Positions 40,429 to 59,980 of a DNA stretch of 64,000 nt are shown piece after piece. A program made the position numbers and the translations under genes. Numbering within the stretch: position 1 is the first letter of the stretch; each line of letters begins with the position of its first letter. The notes under the pieces were generated by a model that was not told the origin of the DNA, searched no databases, and was given only the letters and a program-made list of their open reading frames with translations. The stretch comes from Rostratula benghalensis (lineage: Eukaryota > Chordata > Aves > Charadriiformes > Rostratulidae), in the NCBI GenBank assembly GCA_013399305.1, contig VXAI01000066.1:1346055-1410054 (forward strand), given 5' to 3'.

Positions 40429-40457
40429 CCAGGAGAGGGACCGGCGAGAGCCAAGGT

Positions 40458-40463
40458 TTTATT
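40458..40463 (-). terminator. KARS1: KARS1 poly(A) signal
   Basis: AATAAA on the minus strand, only 81 nt beyond the KARS1 stop codon, in GC-rich sequence that runs into the assembly gap. This predicts a very short 3' UTR. Confidence 0.75.
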
Positions 40464-40543
40464 GCGGATCCTCCACACGGAGTTCTTCGGCGGGAAGGGC
40501 AGCGCCTCCCTCCTCCTTTTTCCTAAAGGGAACTGTGGTTTCT

Positions 40544-50582
<10,039 letters not shown>

Positions 50583-50640
50583 CTTCCCGGCTCCAGACGT
50601 GCCCTTCCGGCCCTACCGCGCCTGCGCGCCCGGGGCGGCG
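50583..50640. promoter_or_regulatory. 58-bp bidirectional KARS1/TERF2IP promoter core
   Basis: The KARS1 cytosolic start codon and the TERF2IP start codon point away from each other with 58 bp between them, inside a CpG island that covers about 50180-51480. CCTTCCGG at 50603-50610 is an ETS/GABPA-type site. CGCGCCTGCGCG at 50617-50628 is one mismatch from the NRF1 palindrome. No TATA box is present. Confidence 0.75.
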
Positions 50641-53165
50641 ATGGCGGCGGCGGCGGCGGCGGCGCGGTCGCGGTCGCTCTTCTTGTGGGACGACGGCAGC
50701 CCGATGCGGTTCTACGTACGGCCCGGGCTGGCCAAGCTGCGCCTGGCGCCGCTGGTGCTGGCGGGCGGCGGGCGGCTGTGCCGGGTGCAGGAGCCGGGGG
50801 CCGTGCTGTTGGCGCAGCCCGGTGAGGCGGCGCCGGCCGGGGCTGTCTCCACCGAGTACGTGACGGAGTGCGTGGAGCGCAACCGGCGGCTGCCGCTGGA
50901 GCCTTTCCGGTTGCCCGCCGCCTCCCTGCCCGCTGCCCCGCTGCCCGCCGCCTCGCCCCGCGGCCGCTTGGCCTTCACGGAGGCGGAGGATGCCGCCCTG
51001 CTGCGGGCGGTGCGCGGGCGGGGCCAGGCGCGGACGGGCGGACGGGCGCTGTGGAAGGAGCTGGAGCGGGCCGGCCTGACGCGGCACAGCTGGCAGGCCA
51101 TGCGCGACCGCTACCGGCGGCACCTCCAGCCGCTGCTCGGCGGTGAGTGGCGGGCGGCCGGGGCGAGCGAGGGGCCGGTGAAGGGACGGGGCGGCCGGGG
51201 CGAGGAGCAGGGGCAGGCCGGTGAGGGGACGGGGCGGCGGGAGGTCGATGGTTGGGGGCGAGCGCGGTTCCAGGCCCCGCTGCGGCCCGGTAGTCAATGC
51301 CCGCCTGATTCCCGCAGAGCCCCGACGGACGGCGGAGCCCGCAGAAAGCCGGGGTCTCTTCGAGGCGGCCAACCGGGAGTTTGAAAGCACGGAGGTAAGC
51401 GTCCCGGGCAACCGCTTCTGCCCGCCGGGAGCGGACCCCGCCTGGCTGTCGTGAAGCGGCGCGGTAACTCGTCGCTAACTTCTTAGATGGCTTTGCACCG
51501 TGGCATCCCTTCTGCTGTGGCTAATGGGGAGCTTCGTGTGGCTGTGACCCCCGTGGGTTAATGATGGACACGCGGTGCCTCGCTGAGGCACGCTTTCCCG
51601 GTTTGATTCCCTGCCCCAGTTAACGTGAGGAAATTAACGTGACAGTGTTGTCACCTTAAAAGCTGTATTGGCAAGTGGAAGTCGTCCTTTCACCTCGGGC
51701 ATAAAATATTTCTGCAGTGCCATTAGTATGTATTTACTTTTGCCTTTTATATTTAGTTTGTTCAAACTCTTCTTTGTATTTCCTGCTTTTCTGTAATCTT
51801 GTCTATCGTTAACACACACGGCTTGACATCAGTCACTAGGTTTTACTATGCCCAGTGATTTCTGAGTTTTTAATATAACGATAGGATCACAGTATTGCCC
51901 AGGTTGGAAGGGACCTTTAAGATCATGTAGTCCAACCATCAACCTAATGCTGATTTAAGAAAAAAAATCACTAAACCACGTCACTGAGCACTATGTCATC
52001 CTGTCTTTTAAATACCTCCATGGATGGTACCTCAACCACTTCCCCAGGCAGCCCATTCCAATGCTTCATAACCCTTTCAGTGTAAACATTTCTCCTAATA
52101 TCCAGTCTGAACCTCCCCTGGCACAGTTTGAGGCCATCTCCTCTTGTCCCCGTCGCCTGTGACTTGGGAGAAGAGACCAAACCCTGCCTCTCTATACCCT
52201 CCTTTCAGGTAGTTGCAGAGAGTGAGAAGGTCTCCCCTCAGCTTCCTCTCCTCCAGGCTGAACAAGCCCAGCCTCTCCTCAGGCAGCTTACTCTCCAGGC
52301 CCCTCACCAGCTTTGTTGCCGTTCTCTGGACCCTCTCCAGCACCTCAATGTCTTTTTTGTAGTAAGGGGCCCAAAACTGGACACAGTACTAGAGGTGGGG
52401 CCTCACCAGTGTGGGGTACAGGGGGACGATCAGCTCCCAAGTCCTACTCCCCACGCTGTTCCTGACACAGGCCAGGATGCTGTTGGCCTTCTTGGCCACC
52501 TGGGCACACTGCTGGCTCATGTTCAGCTGACACTTGACCAACACCCCCGGGTTCTTTGCCAGGGAGCTCTCCAGCTACAACCTGTAGCACTGCATGTGGT
52601 TGTTGTGACCCAAATGCAGAACTTAGCACTTGGACTTGTTGAACCTCACATAGAGTCACTGGTGGTAAAAGTAGCTTTTCAGGAAATACCATGTCTAATT
52701 GATGACCATTTCTCTTACCTTTAGTCAGGAAGTGACACTTCGGATATTTCAGAAGAACTTTCTACACGAGATGGAGAAGGAAGGGCCCCAGGAGAAACAG
52801 CATCTGGTTTGAGAACTGGACCAGAGGACTCTGCTCTGCCTGACACTCAGTTACAAAGGGAAGAAACACCAACAAGCACTTGCTCTTCCAGTGTGGTGGG
52901 AGAAGTAGTAAAAACTATGCAGCACTTCATGGAGAAACTTGACATGGACCTGTTGACTGTTACACAGGCCTTCCTGAAAAACACCGGGGAGGTGGAAACC
53001 ACTCTACACTTTCTGCAGACGGGGCAGCGCTTGGACGGGTACCCTGTGTGGAGCAGAGAGGATGATTTGGAATTGCAAAAAGATGATGAACGTGTCAGAA
53101 ATAAATTGATAGCAAAATTTGGAGCTGAAAATGTAGCAAAGCGGGTAGCATTTAGGAACAGTTAG
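50641..53165 (+). CDS. TERF2IP: TERF2IP (RAP1), shelterin and NF-kB-associated protein (3 exons)
   Basis: RAP1 binds TRF2 at telomeres, restrains homologous recombination there and also modulates NF-kB signalling. Exons: 50641-51142, 51318-51394, 52725-53165, all GT-AG with matching phases, giving 339 aa (human 399). A BRCT domain spans about residues 12-85 ([16 protein letters not shown] is shared with human). A Myb-type domain spans about 109-162 ([14 protein letters not shown] to [12 protein letters not shown]). The TRF2-binding RCT domain is at about 249-339 ([26 protein letters not shown]). The acidic linker between Myb and RCT is about 85 residues, much shorter than in human. The reading frame stays open upstream to 50443, but ATG 50641 is the best homology-supported start. 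It begins with a seven-alanine run coded by GCG repeats. Confidence 0.95.
51885..52665 (-). mobile_element. CR1 LINE, 3' about 780 bp, in TERF2IP intron 2
   Basis: Antisense to TERF2IP. On the minus strand it has the end of ORF2 (KNLGVLV-type reading, frameshifted), the 3' UTR and a terminal tail near 51885. It is closely similar to the plus-strand copy at 62680-63195. It fills about 60% of the intron and ends about 60 bp before the exon 3 acceptor. Confidence 0.92.
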
Positions 53166-54371
53166 AATAGCCAAGCAGAGGGCAATGACTGATCTAGGAC
53201 TGTGGTAGGAACGTAAAAAAAAAAAAAACAAAATGAGAAATGCAAATGTATTAAAAAATATGATGCAGCATTCTGAAGTTAAAAAAAACTTAAAGTGTTT
53301 TTTTATAAAAGGCCTATTTGCTATTTGATTTTTATTTGTAATACTGACTACACTAAACATTTAAAAATGGAAAACAGCAAAGAGAAACATTCTATGCAGT
53401 ATCAGGTTTTCACTGAAAATTGCTTTGAAGCCTGTATGTAGTATACACACCAGGTGACAGTCCTGCCTGTAGATTGCTGCATTGCAAAGGATTTTCAACA
53501 GAGTCAGCACCAAAAACTGACAGAATCTCATGAATTGCTCTACCCTGCCATGTGTTACTGGTGCACAGTAGCAGCCTGCTCTCTCTCATGTGTCTTATTT
53601 CAAGCTGTTGTAGATGCTCATTTCATAACCTCCTCTGCTAGTTGTGTCAATACCTCTTTTTTTGCTGTTGTTGTTAATGAACCTTGATTGGCAGGAGACA
53701 ACTGGAAATGATAGTGAAAAATTAGCTTCATAAAGAGGGGTCAAGAATACTCGTGCCAGAGGGTGAGGCGCTTGGTCTCATAAATGAATGCTGCCATGTC
53801 TCAGAGTGGCTGAGCCTACTGGGAATGGCCAAAAAAAGGTCACTGTGACATTATAGTAGTCAATCTCACGTTACAGAGATCTGTCAATGAAAACCTCAGG
53901 CCGGTAGAGGGTTCATCTCAATTTTTATTACTGCTTCCAGCGTGTGTTCTCCAGTGCTGATGTTGCAGGGTTTGTTTAAGAATGTCAGCTTTACCATCTG
54001 GGTTTGTGATGTCACAAACAGTGACTAGCTCTGCCCCAGCTTGCATCTCTGCCTACTGAAGAGTCCCAGCTTCTTTAATCCAGGCAAAGTAATGCTTTTA
54101 ACTCTCGTGCAGACGATATAAAGTAGTTGGAAGAAGTAGACCGGGTTTCAAGGCCATGTGCAATATTTTGAGTAGGAGACACAAGAAGAAACAGTGCTCA
54201 GAATTTATTTAGGTACCTGTCACTTAAGCCATGTTTCAGGGAGAACACCATTGCTCTTATACAGCCACGCTCTGAGAAGTTCAGTGCTTCAGCCTGAAAT
54301 TGTGCTGTGGTCACTATTTTAATATTATTTTGACATCAGTCCTGTAAATCTAGAATTCATTCTTTTGGTGA

Positions 54372-54377
54372 AATAAA
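54372..54377 (+). terminator. TERF2IP: Candidate TERF2IP poly(A) signal
   Basis: AATAAA lies about 1.2 kb after the stop codon, followed by a T-rich tract. A second AATAAA is at 54589-54594. The intervening sequence has no coding features and is probably 3' UTR. Confidence 0.4.
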
Positions 54378-54599
54378 ATGGGCTCGTAAAAGCAAAGATT
54401 GATTTTCTTTTTTTTTTTTTTTCCCCTGTAGAATTATACTTTGAGTTTTTTGATCATTGCACTGGGGGAGGAAGGGGCTGTTAGTTTTTTCCTCCTCCAA
54501 AAAGCATTTTAAGTCATCGTTGCCTGCATTAAGACAACTTTTAAGTTCTCACATGACCACACTGCATGGCTTTGGTGCTTCCAGAAAAAATAAAGTTTT

Positions 54600-57130
54600 A
54601 CCAATTGTTGCATTGAGGAAACATAGCTAGAGTGGCTTAGTTTAGATACACTGAAATAAATTATCCTGCTTTTTCTGATTAAGCTTAGGAAGCAAAAGTT
54701 GAAGTAATTTTAAAAACAAAACATTAAAAAAGTGCAACATGTGTTATTTTTATGTCATTTGTTTACTGGCTGACTGGAAACACTGTGGAGGTTTTTGTCC
54801 AGCTCAACATTTGATTCACAGAATTGATTGACTCTGCTGAAAGCAAGTATTCATAACAAAACTTACACCAATCAAGCTGACATCAGTTAATGTAGAGCTG
54901 TAATTAGCAACGTACTGACAAGAGTCTGTGTTTGCTCAGGAACTGGCTTCTTGGCTCTTAGAGTGAGAAGCTCTTGACTATGACCCCAGTAAGAACAGGC
55001 TTCTGAGACTCCATGCTTTTGGCTGAATGTGTTAAGACCTATCTTAAAGGGAGTTTAAAAGACAGGCAGCTGCTGTCTGCTTCCCTGGCACAGTACGAGT
55101 CCCGAGTCCTCTGCCCGCCCTGCGCTGAGCTCGCATCAACGCTGCCATCTTCCCATGGTCTCACCATAATGCCCAGTCCTGCTGCTCAGCATGGATTTTG
55201 TCATCCAGCAACTGGATCCCTTGGAGTAACACCATGGTTTCCATAATACACAACATCCCACCCTTTGCAGGGATTAGGGGTTTAGCTCTAGGAGTGCAGA
55301 CATCCACAGTGCTACAGTAGCAGGCGATCTGTAAGTGTCACTAAAACCTAAAAGTTGGTTACAACTTCTGATGTCTCCTTTATGAATCTAGCTGCAAGCC
55401 TTCATTTACACAATACAAGACTGAGATATGCCCCTTCTGAATTGAGTGAGTATAATTCCAGTTTTATAGATGATGAAATGGAAATTCAGACTCTGGAAGT
55501 GTATAGAAACAGCACCTGAAATCTTTTCAACCACTAAGAATCAGAGCTTTGTTTTGAACAATAGGGTTCATACTTAGAGCAACCCTATTTTAGTGATCTC
55601 CAGAAAGAAACCGTGTCCCTGAGAAGCAAACATCCTGTAATTGTCTGCAGCTTCTTTAAAATGTTTTTAGTCTTGGTGATCAGGGCCAATTGCTTCATCC
55701 AAAAGAAAAGCAGGAGTGAAAGTGAAATTTGGATAGTGACTGACTTTGTGCTGAAGAAATCAGCAGCAGCTATAGGAGAAATTCAGCTTGTATGGTGTAC
55801 AGATCTAGCAGTTCATCTGATTAATTCCATGTGCTAGGGCTTGCCTAGTGGCAAGAGATGTCTGGATACAATTTCAAAGAGCTCCTTCAGAAATACCAAC
55901 ATTCTACTTGTCCTGCACCCGGAAACCAGGAAAACCCTGCTCACGGGTTAACAAGCCAAGGTCCACCCATTGCCCACCCACCACTTAGAAGGCATGAGGG
56001 TACACGGGGGCATTTGAAGAAAGAGAATTTCACAAATTTCACGCATAAGAGAAACACTGCAAGAAAACACTGGCTTGTGAAATCTAAATAATCAACAATA
56101 GTACTGAATGTATCAGAAACTGAAAGAAAGGCTCCTCCCTCCTGCCTGTGTGGTTGTCCCCACTGCTGCCGGAGCTTCCTGCCCGGGCAGTGAACCTCCC
56201 CTGCTCACCGCTTGCTGCCACACTGCCCATCCCACAGCTCTCTTCCCAGCTGCTGCAGGACAGTCTCTGATCCCAAAGGGATGCTTGGGATGAGGAATGT
56301 TGATGCCTACCCCAGTGAAAGTGACTACGGAGCTTCTTTTGGGAGTATGTGGAGTGGTGTTGATGGAGAGGGAAGGGCAACAGCTTTCCATGGCCCTGAA
56401 TGCCCTGATCCTGCCTGGAGCCTCCTCAGATCACCTCCAATGCCTAGGCTTGCCTTGATCACCTTTCTCCCAAGGATGTACAACTGTGGAATAAAGCCTC
56501 ATGCCTGAGATCCCGCCTTAGGACAGCTGCCTGGTTGTCTGCAGGGCAGTGGAAATATTCGGGCTCTGAAGCAATATCTGAATGCGCTGTTAAACAGATG
56601 CATGTTAAAGGGACTCTGCAATTTACACATGAAAGAGGACATTTAGAGGGAGGTATTTGTAGGCATTTCACTCCCCCAGTCTGTTTTATGGAACACTGTT
56701 AAAAACAGCTAACAATAATTCTGTTGTTTAGGTTTGAGCTACATATTGCCTTTGGAGGTAGAAGAATGGCGTCTCCAATGGAGATGGTGGGGAATGGCGT
56801 AGTCTATAATTTTGTTTCGCTCTAAGACATGAAATACTCTCACCAAATAATATTGTAAGAGGATAACTCTCCATTCTCAGCTTCTTCAGTCCACTGCCAT
56901 AAACCTTTCTTCCCAGTTCCAGCATTTATACCAATGGAATCTGTGTCCTTACCTTGTCTTTGCAGTCTCAACCTTAGTGAATTCTTCTCAGTCACAGTTC
57001 TCAGACTGTGAGAACTCCCAGGGGAGCAATTATTCTCGGTTTTGAAATCTAGAAGGCAGATTTATTTCAGCTGAAAAGTAAATTCATTCACATAGCCACA
57101 GAAATGGATCCGCATATGCAAACCCAGGAG
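54600..57130. other. Intergenic sequence between TERF2IP and the CHST gene
   Basis: I see no exon, RNA gene or recognisable repeat. Short open frames around 55013-56508 lack known motifs and overlap each other on both strands. Confidence 0.5.
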
Positions 57131-57132
57131 TT

Positions 57133-57138
57133 TTTATT
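57133..57138 (-). terminator. Candidate CHST poly(A) signal
   Basis: AATAAA on the minus strand, about 790 nt past the sulfotransferase stop codon. Confidence 0.45.
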
Positions 57139-57925
57139 TTCAACTATAGCTGGTTTATTCCATTTTTGTATTGCGTAGTAAGTGAACACAAACCTTTCCC
57201 CAACATTGCCACCAAGGCTGGATGCTCTGGCACAGGAATGGAGCAAAAGAAAAACCAGGCTTGAAAACTTAACTCTTCAAAAAAAGAGATCTTTCCAGAT
57301 ACCAGTGCCTGGTCATCCTTGTACATATTTTGTATGGCTGCATGAAAAATAATGTTCTCTTTATTCAGCTTCCATTTACATCTCTTCTTCTTTTGCAGTG
57401 CAGTTGCTCTATGTGGCTTCACTGGTACTGAGCTGGGGTCTGTGAGGGGTGTGAGCTCTGGTCCTACACCTTTGGCATTCTGTTTTCTCCAACCTACGCT
57501 TACTTTCTCTTTCCCATAAACCACGGATTTAATTTGGAAAACAGACTCCAATTACTTAGGCCTGTATTGTGGCTGAGCCTCCAGGAGAGTGACACAAATT
57601 GCTTTTTAAATTGCAATAGTGCGTTCTCCATTGTATCCATAAAACCTGAAGTAATGGCGTACCAAACTTGTGAGTGAAGCCCAAATAAATTGTTCATTTG
57701 AACCCCTTAGTGAAGCCTTTTTCCCTCCGCCACAGCTGTGCTGCTGAGAAAGCTCTCCTGAGTGCAGTCAGGGTTCCCGAGCTACTTGTGCTTGCGCAGC
57801 ACATCCATGCACACAGTCTCACACATCCACACACCTCTGTCCTCTTTACGCTCTGGTAGCAGTTCTCCACTCTGCAGCCTTCAGAGAGCAGGAGCAGAGA
57901 GCAGCTTTTTCACCTTCAGAATTTG

Positions 57926-59059
57926 CTACTCGGAAGACTTCTGGGCAAACAAAAGATCCAGCGACATATCTTTTTGCTCTTCTTCAGACTGAAGGAGCCG
58001 GTAGCCCAGCAAGTCCATTGCATCCTTGCACACATTTTGCACTTCTTTTATTTTCTGGAAGGGAAGGGTCTCCCTCCAGGCCTGGGACACTCTCATTGCA
58101 TCTCTGGACTCAATAATGAACGTCCGTGCTCCTTTTCCCTTCCCATGGGTGATGTTGTGCACCCACTTCTGAAGTTCTGGTGTGAAATTAAGTTCTGCAA
58201 ACCTGTACATCTCCTCAGTCTTTGCTAGCGGGTCTCTGACAATGTCTTCATAGCGAACCAACAGGTAGCGGTCTTTGAGGAAGCTGGGAACGTCCTGGTT
58301 GCCTACCTTGTACATATCAACATGGCTTTTGCAGATGGCTTGCATTATGGTGTAGGGCTCCGTTTTTGTCTTGTTCTGGGACCGCACAACAATGTTAGTG
58401 TCATATTTCAGTTCTGCCACGGTGTTCTCTCTGGACCTGAACACAGCCCGAGGATCACGGACCAAGTGAATGATTTTGAGGTTCAGGGATGGATCAGTGA
58501 GAAGCGGGTAGAGAACTTTCAGGTCAAAGAACCGAACCTCCTTGATGACAATATGTCTGTAAGTTTTACAGGCTTCCTCCACCTTGCTGAATGGGTACTT
58601 GCTACACATGGTTTTGCAGTTGACTGCACTGATTATGTCACTGCGACTGAACAAGTCACAGGCAGGGGGGGAGCACAAGGCTCGGCTCGTCTCCCACTGA
58701 AATAAGTCAGACTTTTTCCTCTGGCTGGACATGTAAGCATCAAACACAGACATGTCACACAGAAAGACTGACCTGACTAAGTCCCGCACTGCCATGTGTA
58801 AGACCTTGGCAGTGCTATAGTGCAAGTTGATCCACACGTGCCACGCAGGCTCCATCAGGTAGAAGACGCTGGGGTGCTGGCTGAAAAGCTGACCAGTGAA
58901 GGAGGACCCTGACCGCCAGGAGGAGAGAATGAGGATGTGGACCAGAGGTTCTTCTTCAGTGGGGACATTGTTGCTGCAGGGTGGGAACTGGAAGCGGATC
59001 AGAAGCAAGGACAGAACCACCAGAACCAGGAGCACCTGCAGCCTTTTAAACTTCCTCAT
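57926..59059 (-). CDS. GlcNAc-6-O-sulfotransferase of the CHST4/CHST5/CHST6 type
   Basis: A Golgi type II membrane enzyme that transfers sulfate from PAPS to C6 of N-acetylglucosamine, on keratan sulfate or mucin-type and L-selectin-ligand glycans depending on the paralogue. The 377-residue frame is intact in one exon, as in this family. Residues 7-24 form the signal anchor after a basic start. The 5'-phosphosulfate loop is SSWRSGSSF at 46-54; the 3'-phosphate site is LVRDPRAVFRSR at 199-210. Family blocks YLMEPAWHVW, DLFQW, EVRFF and WVHNITHGKGKG are present. Possible N-glycosylation sites are at 229, 291 and 302. A good acceptor (TCTCTCTACAG) ends at 59073, 13 nt before the ATG, so at least one non-coding 5' exon lies upstream. 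By memory it looks somewhat closer to CHST4 (AVFRSRE, YLLVRYED) than to CHST5/6, so I give no symbol. Confidence 0.93.
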   Translation of the reverse strand: MRKFKRLQVLLVLVVLSLLLIRFQFPPCSNNVPTEEEPLVHILILSSWRSGSSFTGQLFSQHPSVFYLMEPAWHVWINLHYSTAKVLHMAVRDLVRSVFLCDMSVFDAYMSSQRKKSDLFQWETSRALCSPPACDLFSRSDIISAVNCKTMCSKYPFSKVEEACKTYRHIVIKEVRFFDLKVLYPLLTDPSLNLKIIHLVRDPRAVFRSRENTVAELKYDTNIVVRSQNKTKTEPYTIMQAICKSHVDMYKVGNQDVPSFLKDRYLLVRYEDIVRDPLAKTEEMYRFAELNFTPELQKWVHNITHGKGKGARTFIIESRDAMRVSQAWRETLPFQKIKEVQNVCKDAMDLLGYRLLQSEEEQKDMSLDLLFAQKSSE

Positions 59060-59072
59060 GGTTGCAAGGTAC

Positions 59073-59734
59073 CTGTAGAGAGAGAGGAAGTTCAGCAGAT
59101 CATGAAGAAAGCAAGACGTGGTGCATCAGGCTCCTGCCATCCCTCTGCAGACTCAGTGGTTTAGAAAGCTGCCACACTAGTGGTGATACTGTGACAACCA
59201 CGGCACAGAGTGTCTTTGGACAGGACATAAATATCACAAGGCTGAAAGTTTTCTGTAAGAAAAACACTGTTTGTCATTAAGCCATTCTAATCCCGTCTGA
59301 GAAGATCACTGAAAAGCCTGTCTGCACTTTTATCAAAGTTTAAGAGTTAGCTCAGTGTATTGAAATACACAGAAACGTGTGCTTAGTGTACACAATCCCT
59401 GCAGACATGATCCCAGCAATTTTTATGGGGGAAAGATGGAACAAACAGGTTTTGGGGAAAATTCAGTAGTTCCACATTGTTACTCTTCAGGTCCTGTTCT
59501 GCCATTTACAATTATTTTTATGCCAGAATGCTGTAAAAATACAATGTAGGCTTCAGTTTCTTTTGCTAATATTCTTTTGGAATTTCAGGAAATATTCATT
59601 GTAATCACAGGCAAAAACTCACATACCAAAGGAAGTAATTTGCCACTGTAATAAATCCAAGCACAACAATAGGTGCAGCTTCCCCTTGTGGCCAAGAAGG
59701 CAGATGATCTGGCATGCACTAAAAAGAGCATGGC
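59073..59734. other. Sequence upstream of the CHST coding exon
   Basis: It begins with the pyrimidine tract of the 5'-UTR acceptor on the minus strand. I could not identify the upstream non-coding exon or promoter, and there is no CpG island. Confidence 0.4.
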
Positions 59735-59980
59735 CAGCAGGTTGAGAGAGGTCATCCTCTCCCTCTACTCTGCCCTGGTGAGGCCACATCTGGAGTACTG
59801 TGTCCAGTTCCAGGCTCCCTAGTTCAATAAAGATAGGGAACTACTGGAGAGAGTCCAGCAGAGGGCTATGAAGATGATCAAGGGAATGGAGCACCTGTCT
59901 GATGAGGAAAGGCTGAGAAACCCAGGTCTGTTTAGCCTGGAGAAAAGAAGACTGAGAAGAGATCTCATCGATGCCACCTA
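59735..59980 (+). mobile_element. CR1 LINE fragment (end of ORF2)
   Basis: Translation gives [20 protein letters not shown] and following CR1 ORF2 C-terminal sequence through CTGGAGAAAAGAAGACTGAG. It stops abruptly at about 59980 where minus-strand CR1 sequence begins, so it has lost its 3' UTR. Confidence 0.85.

Noticed and set aside
52128..52724. 198-residue plus-strand open frame in TERF2IP intron 2
   Set aside because: It is the antisense reading of a CR1 element.
57144..57551. 135-residue minus-strand open frame downstream of the CHST gene
   Set aside because: It lies in the predicted 3' UTR, has no recognisable motif and no splice context.
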